This document shows positions 8,404-16,716 of a stretch of 41,223 nt of DNA, one piece after another. Source of the DNA: CAYPUG01 sp964413905 (lineage in GTDB: Bacteria; Chloroflexota; Anaerolineae; JAADDB01); assembly GCA_964413905.1 (NCBI GenBank), contig CAYPUG010000008.1:1-41223 (forward strand). Direction: 5' to 3'. The position numbers were made by a program, and so were the translations under genes. The notes beneath the pieces were generated by a model, which searched no databases, had not been told where the DNA came from, and saw only the letters and a program-made list of their open reading frames with translations. Every line of letters starts with the position of its first letter. Position 1 is the first letter of the stretch.

Positions 8404-10029
8404 GTGCGGAAACGATGGGACTGGACTTGGCTGTGGCTTTTCTTGTTGGCTCTAGGCTTACGCCTCGCCTTTCTGCCCCGCGCACACGTCCTCCAGACCG
8501 AAGGAACCACGTATGTAACCCTGGCCCGCCACTTGCTTCAGGGAACGGGGTACGTGGGTATTTTGGGAGAGACTGAACTGGTCATGGTTTCGGTATTTCC
8601 CCACCTTATCGCGCTTGTAGGAACCCTGGTGGGAAACTTGGTGCTGGGTGGTCGCATCATTGCCCTTTTTTCCGGGGCCGCGCTCGTCATTCCCACCTAT
8701 TTTCTGGGACGAGACCTGTTTCACCGACGAGCAGGTATTGCATCGGCCCTTTTGGTCGCGTTTCACCCCTACCTGCTCATGTACGCTCCTTTGGTCCGGG
8801 TAGAGAATCCCTTTATGTTCGTTTGGCTGTTCGGCATCTATGCCACGTGGCGTGCCCTCATCGATGGGCCTCGCGGTAGATGGTGGCTGGGCGTTCCCAT
8901 TTTCTTCGGAGGGGCTTACCAGCTAAAGAGCGAAGGCGCCGTTTACTTTACGCTGAGCCTGATGCTGATCTTTCTGATATGGTATCGCCGATACCGTCCT
9001 GGCACGTGGGCTCCTGCCCTGCTCTTACAATCTTCCATTTTCCTACTCATCGCTCTCCCCGTCGTCGTCTGGTTGAGCGGGCAAACAGGACGTCTGACCA
9101 CGGACACCAAAGGCCTTATTAATTACACCATCGCTATTCGCATTGCCCACGGCATGGACTATCACCACGCCGCGTATGGGCTGGCCGCAGGAGGCGCTCC
9201 CGCGGGACCACTTCTGGACCGTAATCGCATGGTACGCCTGGGGGTTGGACAGAAACGTCCCGCCTTGGAAGATCCGGCCTACCGCCAAGGCATGGTGCGG
9301 ACGTTGATACGGGAAAGCCAACTCTTGCGTTGGCCGCTTTTGGGATATTTGTGGATAGGGGTGGCCGGAGTGGGTGTAATCTTAGGGCTCACTCGGAGAG
9401 ACGCCTGGAAGATCCTGTTCCCGGCTTGGTATGTAATCCCCGCCTTCTTAGGGGTCTCCACCATCCTCTTTGTGTGGACTCGCTACCTGTTGCCGGTGAT
9501 CCCGTTGACCGCGCTGTGGGCCGGTTACGGTGTGGATGAGCTTGCCAAAACCATCGCAAAAGCATGGCGGACATCCCCTCGTACCACAGGCCGTGTTTAC
9601 ATTATTGGAGGCGGGCTGATTCTGCTCTTCCTCATTGGACTGCACCCATACACGCGCATCGCTTGGAGACAACGCACGGTTGTCCACGACTTGGAACAGG
9701 AACAAGCCGGTCTGTGGCTGCGCGAGCACGATTCCCGACCGGATAAGCGCATTATGTCCACGACCAGTCAGGTTCCTTACTACGCGGCAGGGGTTCACGT
9801 GCCCATGCCCGTGGACGATCGCCATCTCATCCTCCAGTACATGGCCCGACGACACGTGGAATATGTGGTCATCAGTGAAGCGAAAGACAAGGGACGCCCC
9901 ACCGCGTACTGGCTAGACCCCAACCATGCTCCCCCCGGTTGGGAACTCCTCTTCCGCAACGAGAATCCCCGGCAACCGGCCATTCTCATCTATCACGTGA
10001 AGCCACAGAATTGTGGCTGTGGACAATGA
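8404..10029 (+). CDS. Glycosyltransferase family 39 (GT-C, ArnT/PMT-like) membrane protein
   Basis: GTG start at 8404 with GGGAGA about 10 nt upstream. The 541-residue protein has an N-terminal helix, then a first external loop with TEGTTYVTLARHLLQGTGYV. That loop occupies the place of the acidic D/E motif of GT39 enzymes, which use polyprenyl-phosphate sugars. Around ten further helices follow, with RLVEN-like VRVENPF and WTRYLLPVIPL in the usual places, and a soluble C-terminal domain from about residue 430. It probably transfers a sugar from a lipid carrier to a protein or glycolipid outside the membrane; donor and acceptor are unknown. It ends in a small Cys-containing tail (NCGCGQ). The aminotransferase gene starts 21 bp later. 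Confidence 0.82.
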   Translation: MRKRWDWTWLWLFLLALGLRLAFLPRAHVLQTEGTTYVTLARHLLQGTGYVGILGETELVMVSVFPHLIALVGTLVGNLVLGGRIIALFSGAALVIPTYFLGRDLFHRRAGIASALLVAFHPYLLMYAPLVRVENPFMFVWLFGIYATWRALIDGPRGRWWLGVPIFFGGAYQLKSEGAVYFTLSLMLIFLIWYRRYRPGTWAPALLLQSSIFLLIALPVVVWLSGQTGRLTTDTKGLINYTIAIRIAHGMDYHHAAYGLAAGGAPAGPLLDRNRMVRLGVGQKRPALEDPAYRQGMVRTLIRESQLLRWPLLGYLWIGVAGVGVILGLTRRDAWKILFPAWYVIPAFLGVSTILFVWTRYLLPVIPLTALWAGYGVDELAKTIAKAWRTSPRTTGRVYIIGGGLILLFLIGLHPYTRIAWRQRTVVHDLEQEQAGLWLREHDSRPDKRIMSTTSQVPYYAAGVHVPMPVDDRHLILQYMARRHVEYVVISEAKDKGRPTAYWLDPNHAPPGWELLFRNENPRQPAILIYHVKPQNCGCGQ

Positions 10030-10050
10030 CGTCATCGGTGGAGGCATAAC

Positions 10051-11235
10051 ATGAACTGGACACCGGCCCGTCGTCTACAGGGCATACAGGAATCCATCAT
10101 TCGGGAGATGACTCGATTGGCATTAAAGCACAACGCCATTAATCTCTCCCAAGGCTTACCGGACTTTCCCCCACCTCCTGAAGTGCTGGACGCCGCCCAT
10201 CAGGCTCTGGATGAAGGCTACAACCAGTATTCCATCACCTGGGGATTACCCGAAACCCGAACCGCTATTGCCCAAAAGGTTCGCCGCTTCTACGGGGTGG
10301 ATGTGGATCCGGAACACCATGTGACGGTGACATGTGGTGTCAGCGAAGCTATCATGGCCGCAGTGTTCTCCGTGGTCAACCCCGGCGACGAGGTCATTCT
10401 CTTTGAACCCGCGCACGAAAATTTCGTCCCGGCCATCCGCTTCGCGGGTGGCCGGCCGGTTTTCATCCCTCTCCTTCCACCCTCTTTTGAGTTGGATGAG
10501 AACGCGCTGCGCCGAGCGTTCAGCCCACGCACCCGCGCCATCCTCGTAAACACCCCGCACAATCCCACGGGCAAAGTCTTCTCCCAGGAAGAATTGCGCA
10601 TTATCGGCGAACTGGCGGAGACCTGGAATACGGTGATCATTACCGATGAAATTTATGAACACATCGTTTATGACGGACGCCGACACGTTTCCCCCCTTAC
10701 ACTGATGGGGTTAGAACAACGCGTCATCTCCTTGGGAGGACTATCCAAAACGTACGCGATGACAGGCTGGCGCTTGGGATACGCGATCTCGCTGAACCTT
10801 ACCTTGAGCACGGCGTTGCGCACAGTCCACGATTATTTAACCATTTGCGCGCCGACCCCATTACAAAAGGCCGCGATTGTGGCTTTGAACGTACCGAACA
10901 CATATTACGACAATTTAATTCGGGAATATACGGAACGCCGGGCCGTAATGATGCGCGCGTTACACGACGCGGGCTTTATCGCACACCCTCCCCAAGGGGC
11001 ATACTACGTATTGGCCGATTTTCAAGCCCTGAGAAGACGGACAAGCGCGATGGACTTTGCCCGTTGGTTAACCAAGACGGTCGGAGTGGCGGTGGTGCCG
11101 GGAACCGCGTTTTATTATACACCGGGGTTAGGAGAAACCACCGTGCGCTTTGCGTTCCCCAAACGGGTGGAGACACTGGAAGAGGCAGGACGGCGTTTAC
11201 GGCGAGTCACGACGCTCTTGCAAAGTGAAGGTTAA
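10051..11235 (+). CDS. PLP-dependent class I/II aminotransferase
   Basis: ATG start at 10051 after GGTGGAGGC. The 394-residue protein is full-length for fold-type I aminotransferases. The Schiff-base lysine is Lys233 in SLGGLSKTYAMTGWRLGY; the PLP contacts include Asn171 (PHNPTG) and Asp199 (TDEIYEH). The carboxylate-binding Arg is in TVRFAFPK near the C-terminus. The N-terminal NLSQGLPDFPPP and YSITWGLPETR resemble the kynurenine/methionine/aspartate-type group. It makes amino acids from 2-oxo acids, most often with glutamate; the precise substrate cannot be assigned. Confidence 0.9.
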   Translation: MNWTPARRLQGIQESIIREMTRLALKHNAINLSQGLPDFPPPPEVLDAAHQALDEGYNQYSITWGLPETRTAIAQKVRRFYGVDVDPEHHVTVTCGVSEAIMAAVFSVVNPGDEVILFEPAHENFVPAIRFAGGRPVFIPLLPPSFELDENALRRAFSPRTRAILVNTPHNPTGKVFSQEELRIIGELAETWNTVIITDEIYEHIVYDGRRHVSPLTLMGLEQRVISLGGLSKTYAMTGWRLGYAISLNLTLSTALRTVHDYLTICAPTPLQKAAIVALNVPNTYYDNLIREYTERRAVMMRALHDAGFIAHPPQGAYYVLADFQALRRRTSAMDFARWLTKTVGVAVVPGTAFYYTPGLGETTVRFAFPKRVETLEEAGRRLRRVTTLLQSEG

Positions 11236-11292
11236 GCGGGGCGCCCATCCCCGCGCGGCATCAAAATGTACGGTAAGGGAAAGGCGCCCCGC
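11236..11292. terminator. GC-rich inverted repeat between convergent genes
   Basis: GCGGGGCGCC starts right after the aminotransferase stop, and its exact complement GGCGCCCCGC lies at 11283-11292, with a 37-nt loop. It sits between convergent stops (aminotransferase and rny), so it may end transcription from both sides. There is no U-tract, and the loop is long. Confidence 0.4.
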
Positions 11293-11304
11293 CGTGTCTC
11301 ATAC

Positions 11305-12852
11305 CTATTTGGCGTACTCGGTTGCCCGCATCTCCCGAATGACGGTGACCTTGATCTGGCCGGGGTATTCCAAGCTCTCTTCCACTTTCTGGGCAATGGC
11401 TCGTGAGAGTTCGATGACACCCAAGTCGTCGATTTGATCCGGTTTGACGATGATGCGCACTTCCCGCCCGGCTTGGATAGCATAGGCCTCCTCCACGCCG
11501 GGGAAACTTTTCGCCAACTCTTCTAAAGCCGTGACCCGCTTAATGTACGCCTCCAAGGATTCCCTCCGGGCCCCCGGCCGCGCGCCGGAGATCGCGTCCG
11601 CCGTGGCCACAATGATGGCCTCCAAACTCTTGGGTTCCTCTTCGCCGTGGTGACTGGCGATACAGTTCACCACTTTCTCCGGCAAACCGGCCCGTCGCGC
11701 AATGTCCGCGCCGACCAGGGCATGCGGTCCTTCCATCTCGTGGCTCACGGCCTTGCCAATATCATGTAGGAGACCTCCCAGTTTGGCGGTGTAAACATCC
11801 GCGCCCAGCTCTGCGGCCAACAACGCGGACAGATGAGCCACCTCTATAGCGTGAGCCCATTGGTTCTGTCCGTATGATGTGCGGAACTTAAGACGTCCCA
11901 GCAGGCGAACCAAATCAGGATGCAAGTTGGCGATACCTGTTTCTAACAGGGCTTCTTCGCCCGCTTTTAAGATGATTTCTTCAACTTCCTCGCGGGCTTT
12001 CTCTACTTCTTTTTCGATGCGCGCGGGGTGAATACGCCCATCTTGTACTAACCGTGTGAGGGCACGCCGAGCCACCTCTCGGCGCACAGGGTCAAAGGAG
12101 GAAATAGTGATGGCTTCGGGTGTATCATCGACGATGATGTCCACGCCCGTCGCGTTCTCGATAGCGCGGATGTTCCGGCCTTGCCGACCAATGATACGCC
12201 CTTTCATGTCATCACTGGGCAAGGGCACGGATGTCACCGTGGTCTCCGAGACATGTTCTGAAGCCAAACGTTCAATGGCCAGGGTAATGATCTCCCGGGC
12301 GCGTTCTTGAGCATGAGCCTTGGCCTCTTCTTCAATCTCTCGAATCAAGCGGGCCATGTCCTCCCGCGATTCCTGCTCCACTAAGCGCAGGAGTTCTTCC
12401 CGAGCCTCCTCCACGGTCATAGACGCGACTCGTTCTAACTCCGCGCGGCGTTCCTCTTCTAAGCGAGAGAGTTCCTCTGCCCATTGCTCCAGTTCTTGCT
12501 CTCGCTGGTTGAGCGTGCGCTCGCGCGTTTCCAATTGTTCTAACCGCTTTTCCAAGTGTTCTTGGCGACGCTGAAGTCGGTCTTCTTGACGTTCGATCTC
12601 CCGACGCCGTCGTTGGACCTCACGCTCCGCTTCCCGCCGGATCTGTAAAGCCTCGTCTTGGGCCTCAAGCACGATTTGTTTTGCTCGCCCTTTAGCCTCT
12701 TCTATCAGACGATTTCTTCGGTGTTCGGCTTCTTCATGGGCCGTGCGAAAGCGTTCTTCGGCAATTCGTTTTCCGATAAGATATCCCACTACGACGGCGA
12801 CGAGAGCCAACGCCACGATGAAGACCACCATGCTTACGTGTCCCAATCCCAT
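11305..12852 (-). CDS. rny: Ribonuclease Y
   Basis: I chose ATG 12852 (MGLGHVSM) because AGAGGAG lies 7 nt upstream; the frame is open further upstream but without an equally good site. The 515-residue protein matches the family length (~520). It has an N-terminal membrane helix (~8-27), a long charged coiled coil (~30-200), a KH domain with IIGRQGRNI (220-228) and an HD domain with LLHDIGKA (His363-Asp364). RNase Y is a membrane-anchored endoribonuclease that starts mRNA decay in many Gram-positive and related bacteria. Its start lies inside the end of recX (19-nt overlap), so the two should be cotranscribed and perhaps translationally coupled. Confidence 0.96.
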   Translation of the reverse strand: MGLGHVSMVVFIVALALVAVVVGYLIGKRIAEERFRTAHEEAEHRRNRLIEEAKGRAKQIVLEAQDEALQIRREAEREVQRRRREIERQEDRLQRRQEHLEKRLEQLETRERTLNQREQELEQWAEELSRLEEERRAELERVASMTVEEAREELLRLVEQESREDMARLIREIEEEAKAHAQERAREIITLAIERLASEHVSETTVTSVPLPSDDMKGRIIGRQGRNIRAIENATGVDIIVDDTPEAITISSFDPVRREVARRALTRLVQDGRIHPARIEKEVEKAREEVEEIILKAGEEALLETGIANLHPDLVRLLGRLKFRTSYGQNQWAHAIEVAHLSALLAAELGADVYTAKLGGLLHDIGKAVSHEMEGPHALVGADIARRAGLPEKVVNCIASHHGEEEPKSLEAIIVATADAISGARPGARRESLEAYIKRVTALEELAKSFPGVEEAYAIQAGREVRIIVKPDQIDDLGVIELSRAIAQKVEESLEYPGQIKVTVIREMRATEYAK

Positions 12853-13493
12853 GACTTGCTCCTCTCGTCTTCGGTTTTCAGTGCTTCCCACGCATCCGTA
12901 ACAACATCACGGATGACCTCGTAAGGGAATCCACGGCGGGCCAGAAAGTCTTGAGCCTTCTTGCGGAAGGTGCGTTCATCCAAACGCGCCCATTGACGCA
13001 ATTTGGGTTCCAAGGCCCTCCGGGCTCCGGCCTCTACATCCACGTGGGCCAGCACGTTGTCAATAATCTCCGGTGGAATGCCTTTCTGTCGCAATTCATG
13101 CCGCAGGGCCATGGGACCCCGCGGACGAAAGCGCTCCCGATCTTCCACCCAAAACCGGGCAAACGCCTCATCGTTCAGATAATTCAATTCTTGCAGGCGT
13201 TGGATAACCTGCTCGATGATATCAGACGTAAATCCCATTCGGTGCAAGTAGGTGCGTACCTCCATCGTGCTCCGCGGGCGCACGGCCAGATACCGCAATG
13301 CCCTATCACGAGCACGGGCATACGCATCCAGTGCCTTTAGGCGCTCGATGTCCTCATCGCTCAACCACTGTCCGGTGTGCAGTGTGGCCGCGACATCGAG
13401 GGGTACACCGAACGCGAACTCACCGTCAAGATATACGTTCACGCGTTGCTTATCGCGCTTTTGTAAACGCAAGGCCGTTATGGTACCGGCCAT
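12834..13493 (-). CDS. recX: Regulatory protein RecX
   Basis: ATG 13493 follows AGAGGGAG with good spacing; the upstream in-frame region shows no similarity. The 219-residue protein has an N-terminal beta-rich region (GTITALRLQKRDKQRVNVYLDGE) followed by three RecX helical repeats: RALRYLAVRPRSTMEVRTYL, LNYLNDEAFARFWVEDRERF and ALRHELRQKGIPPEIIDNVL. RecX binds RecA filaments and limits recombination. recA lies upstream on the same strand but 377 bp away. Its 3' end overlaps rny. Confidence 0.92.
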   Translation of the reverse strand: MAGTITALRLQKRDKQRVNVYLDGEFAFGVPLDVAATLHTGQWLSDEDIERLKALDAYARARDRALRYLAVRPRSTMEVRTYLHRMGFTSDIIEQVIQRLQELNYLNDEAFARFWVEDRERFRPRGPMALRHELRQKGIPPEIIDNVLAHVDVEAGARRALEPKLRQWARLDERTFRKKAQDFLARRGFPYEVIRDVVTDAWEALKTEDERSKSWDWDT

Positions 13494-13870
13494 GGTTCTC
13501 CCTCTAAAGTGCCAATAAACGCAAACAGGCCGGGACACCCAAGGTCTCCGGCCTGGCACATGTCTACCCGAGGGCAGAAAACACACCTTCCCCCAGGTCA
13601 CGATCGACACTGCGTGCACGTATTCAGCACAACAGGAAACGTTTTCCCATATTCTTATCTCTGTACTTTACGTGCATTGAGCCCTTCACGCGTTCCGGGT
13701 ACTTTTAAATCCTCCGGTCTTTTCAAGATCTCACGTGATGGGTTCCGGTTATTTTGATGTGACAACGGGCACCTGCGCCCGAATTTCCGCACACACTCAC
13801 AGGTTTAAGATGTGCGCGACGTGCTCTCCAATAAAACAAAGGCGTGTAGATGACCGTCACACATATCACT
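13494..13870. other. recA-recX intergenic spacer
   Basis: This 377-bp stretch contains no convincing gene. Near its recX end is a hairpin (13526-13555, listed separately). I see no clear promoter on the minus strand and no clear SOS box. It separates two genes that are often adjacent or cotranscribed, so recX may have its own control. Confidence 0.5.
13526..13555 (-). terminator. Terminator-like hairpin in the recX leader
   Basis: On the minus strand CAGGCCGG pairs with CCGGCCTG across a 14-nt loop and is followed by TTTGCGTTTATT, a weak T-rich run. It lies about 30 nt before the recX start. It could end recA transcripts or attenuate read-through into recX and rny. Confidence 0.45.
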
Positions 13871-14908
13871 TTATTGCTCTGTCGAGGAAGCATCAGGTGC
13901 TGCTTCCTCTCTCATGGCCAGGCCGAAGTGCTCTCGGATTTGGTTTTCAATTTCGCGAGCCAGGGTAGGGTGCTGCTTTAACGCCTGTTTGGCCGATTCC
14001 CTCCCCTGGGCCAGACGTTCACCTTTATACAGGTAATAAGATCCTCGTTTCTCAATAATGCCTAATTGAACACCCAAATCGAGGACATCCCCTTCGTAAC
14101 TGATGCCCTCATTGAACATAATGTCAAATTCTGCGACACGGAAAGGCGGGGCCACCTTGTTTTTCTTAACGGTGACTCGCACCCGGTTACCGATGATTTC
14201 ACCACCTTGTTTGATGCTCTGAATACGACGTACGTCCAGACGCACAGAGGCGTAAAATTTCAATGCCATACCCCCGGTCGTGGTCTCCGGGTTGCCGAAC
14301 ATCACACCGATCTTCTGCCGTAACTGATTGGTGAAGATCATCGCCGTGTTCGATGCTTTGATCGCGCCGGAGAGTTTGCGTAGAGCCTGACTCATCAAGC
14401 GAGCCTGCAGGCCCACATGACTATCGCCCATCTCACCTTCGATTTCCGCTCGCGGCACAAGCGCGGCCACCGAATCCACCACAACCACATCTACCGCACC
14501 GGACCGCACCAGGGCTTCCGCGATCTCCAGGGCCTGTTCTCCGGTGTCAGGTTGGGAGACCAGTAAGTTCGCGACGTCCACACCGATACGGGCCGCGTAC
14601 AGAGGATCCAAAGCGTGTTCGGTATCGATGAACGCGGCCACGCCCCCTTGCTTCTGGGCTTCGGCAATAACGTGCAAACAGATAGTCGTCTTACCTGAAG
14701 ACTCAGGCCCGTAAATTTCGGTGATCCGGCCGCGGGGAATACCCCCAACGCCTAGCGCAATGTCTAAACTAATCGATCCGGTAGGGATAACTTCGATATG
14801 TTGAGCGGCTTCATTGAGCCGCATAATCGCCCCTTCCCCGAACCGTTTCTTCAACGTCGCGAGCGTTGTTTCCAAAGCACGTTCCTTACCATTGGTTCGC
14901 GTTGCCAT
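13871..14908 (-). CDS. recA: Recombinase RecA
   Basis: ATG at 14908 after AAAGGAAG. The 345-residue protein is full-length. It shows the Walker A GPESSGKT (67-74), Walker B VVVVDSVAAL, L1 loop region EGEMGDSHVGLQARLMSQALRK and the L2 region FTNQLRQKIGVMFGNPETTTGG. RecA catalyses homologous strand exchange and triggers LexA self-cleavage. recX and rny follow in the same direction. The candidate -10 and a small inverted repeat upstream are listed separately. Confidence 0.98.
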   Translation of the reverse strand: MATRTNGKERALETTLATLKKRFGEGAIMRLNEAAQHIEVIPTGSISLDIALGVGGIPRGRITEIYGPESSGKTTICLHVIAEAQKQGGVAAFIDTEHALDPLYAARIGVDVANLLVSQPDTGEQALEIAEALVRSGAVDVVVVDSVAALVPRAEIEGEMGDSHVGLQARLMSQALRKLSGAIKASNTAMIFTNQLRQKIGVMFGNPETTTGGMALKFYASVRLDVRRIQSIKQGGEIIGNRVRVTVKKNKVAPPFRVAEFDIMFNEGISYEGDVLDLGVQLGIIEKRGSYYLYKGERLAQGRESAKQALKQHPTLAREIENQIREHFGLAMREEAAPDASSTEQ

Positions 14909-14941
14909 GCCTACTTCCTTTCCTCACTCGTTCCTTACCAC

Positions 14942-14973
14942 GTTAGGACTTTGCAGTGTGCTAACAGAGTATA
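14942..14973 (-). promoter_or_regulatory. Possible recA promoter region with inverted repeat
   Basis: On the minus strand a TATACT (-10-like, 14968-14973) is followed by GTTAG-14 nt-CTAAC (14965 to 14942), a small inverted repeat near the expected start of transcription. No good -35 is seen 16-18 bp upstream. The repeat does not match the B. subtilis or E. coli LexA box; it is a candidate operator only. Confidence 0.3.
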
Positions 14974-15129
14974 CGCCGAGTTTTCATGTACGTTTTGGTT
15001 GAACCGAGAAATTTCTCCATCCTTCTTTAAAACATAAGCGCGAGGCAGCGTTTTGTCGGTCAATCCGTCCTCCAACTTCTATAGTGTACCAGAGGAGGCC
15101 CCATCGTGCAATCTTATGGGATGAAACGT

Positions 15130-16341
15130 CTACTCTCGCTTTAACGGTAAACGAGGACGCGGGAGAGAAGGGCGTGGCATCCGTTTGCGCATCCTATGCG
15201 TCCACGCGTACAAGGGCAATAACGTCAAAGAGACTTTCTCGGACACGGCCACCCGAGCATTCCACGCCCGTGTACGCACACGACGCCATCCCGTCTGCAG
15301 TGCCTGTGGAATCGGCCAATCCTCCACCAAAATCGCCTCATTCTCCGAAGAAATGGGCTGCCAGTGCCACACGGCCGCGCCCCATGTCAAACCTGCCCCA
15401 AACCCCACCATAACGATATTATCTCCCGGCTTCACCCGGCCTTGTTCTAACGCCTCCACCAAAGCTAAGGGAATGGACGCGGCCGATGTGTTCCCGTACT
15501 TGTCGATGTTCACCATCACCTTCTCCATCGGGAACCCTAATTTCTTGGCCGCGTACTCGATGATGCGCAAATTCGCTTGGTGGGGAATAAGCAAAGCAAT
15601 GTCTTCCGGTGTTAGCCCGGCCGCGGCGATCACGTGCCGGGTGGCTTCGGTCATCACCCGAGTGGCAAATCGGAACACCGCGCGGCCGTTCATGCGAATC
15701 GTGTACAGTTTCTTGTCGATCATCTCGCGATCGGGAGGATGCGCTACCCCACCCGCCGGGATCATCAACGTATCCCATTGATACCCATCCGCCCCCAGCT
15801 CAAACGCGAGCAGACCGCCCGGCGTTTGGGAGGCTTCCACAACTACCGCTCCTGCCCCATCTCCAAAGAGTACACACGTAGTGCGGTCGTCCCAGTTCAC
15901 CGCCTTTGAAATCGTTTCCGCACCGATAACCAAAACTCGGTCATACGCGCCCGAGGCGATAAACTGATGTGCATTCACCAGCGCGTACACGAATCCTGTA
16001 CACCCGGCCACCAACGCAAAAGACGGCACATCATCCGCCCCCAAATCCGCCTGGATTTGGGTGGCCACAGTAGGGAGCAAGTGATCCGGCGACGACGTGG
16101 CAACAATAATGAGATCCAGATCCTTCGGCGAGATCCCGGCCACTGCCAGGGCCTGACGGGCGGCGGCTACAGACATGGTCCGCGTCGTTTCGCCCGGTCC
16201 TACAATGCGACGCTCACGGATACCCGTGCGCTCTACAATCCACTTATCACTGGTATCCACCATCTGCTCCAGATCAAAGTTCGTGAGCCGTCGTTCAGGC
16301 ACGTACATTCCCCAGCCGGTAATGCGGCTGTACCGATGCAT
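15130..16341 (-). CDS. Beta-ketoacyl-ACP synthase III-like protein (second paralogue)
   Basis: ATG 16341 follows GAGGAGGCG. About 330 residues form a complete KAS III with Cys114 (VAGCTGF), His254 (PHQANLR) and Asn284 (YGNTSAASIP). It is closely similar along its length to the protein at 5548-6717 (shared TGIRERRIV, ATSSPDHL, GRAVFRFATRVM). The C-terminus adds ~75 residues, ending in a Pro/Arg-rich tail (RKRMPRPSLPRPRLP) unlike that of its paralogue. It should make a beta-ketoacyl product from an acyl-CoA primer and malonyl-ACP. It is the last gene of the sigma factor/degV cluster, 24 bp after the small membrane protein gene. Whether it or the other copy is the housekeeping FabH is unknown. 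Confidence 0.88.
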   Translation of the reverse strand: MHRYSRITGWGMYVPERRLTNFDLEQMVDTSDKWIVERTGIRERRIVGPGETTRTMSVAAARQALAVAGISPKDLDLIIVATSSPDHLLPTVATQIQADLGADDVPSFALVAGCTGFVYALVNAHQFIASGAYDRVLVIGAETISKAVNWDDRTTCVLFGDGAGAVVVEASQTPGGLLAFELGADGYQWDTLMIPAGGVAHPPDREMIDKKLYTIRMNGRAVFRFATRVMTEATRHVIAAAGLTPEDIALLIPHQANLRIIEYAAKKLGFPMEKVMVNIDKYGNTSAASIPLALVEALEQGRVKPGDNIVMVGFGAGLTWGAAVWHWQPISSENEAILVEDWPIPQALQTGWRRVRTRAWNARVAVSEKVSLTLLPLYAWTHRMRKRMPRPSLPRPRLPLKRE

Positions 16342-16365
16342 GAAGGCGCCTCCTCGTCCATCGGG

Positions 16366-16707
16366 TTAAGCGGCCTGGGACCGACGTACAATGTAATATC
16401 CCACTCCGCTGGCTACGGAAATCAAAGAAGCAATAGCCCCCCAAACCCAATAGGATCGCAACGCCCGCTGAACCGTGTTCGACCACCACAGTTTTCGGCG
16501 AACAGAGCGACCCAAATTCTTCCTCAGGCGGTGCCGAAACTCCCGAGATGGAACCACGGGCCGATACACGTGGTGGATACGCTCGGCCACATCCATCAAT
16601 GAAAGAAGTTCCGGAGATGCCTGGGCCAAGGACCGCACACGCATCCGTTTCACCTCATCGTGCTCGGCCAAGGCCTGAGCATGTTCATCAAGTACATCCC
16701 ACAACAC
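16366..16707 (-). CDS. Small membrane protein, possible anti-sigma factor
   Basis: GTG start at 16707 with AGGAGG 6 nt upstream; the stop of degV is 9 nt before. The 113-residue protein has a charged cytoplasmic part and a single membrane helix near the C-terminus (~87-107, YWVWGAIASLISVASGVGYYIV, then RR). Residues 33-66 (LLSLMDVAERIH...PSREFRHRLRKNL) recall the helical start of membrane-bound anti-sigma factors found beside ECF sigma genes, in which an 'f..rLr..L' segment precedes the helix. No zinc-binding HxxxCxxC motif is present. Anti-sigma function is inferred mainly from position, two genes after the sigma factor. Confidence 0.6.
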   Translation of the reverse strand: MLWDVLDEHAQALAEHDEVKRMRVRSLAQASPELLSLMDVAERIHHVYRPVVPSREFRHRLRKNLGRSVRRKLWWSNTVQRALRSYWVWGAIASLISVASGVGYYIVRRSQAA

Positions 16708-16716
16708 GAGAGCCTC

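Noticed and set aside
15006..15017. GAGAAATTTCTC palindrome upstream of recA
   Set aside because: Twelve bases of self-complementarity in AT-rich DNA are not rare, and it does not line up with the candidate -10.
14909..15129. A LexA (SOS) box upstream of recA
   Set aside because: Neither the GAAC-N4-GTTC type nor the CTG-N10-CAG type could be found; only a weak GTTAG/CTAAC repeat is present.
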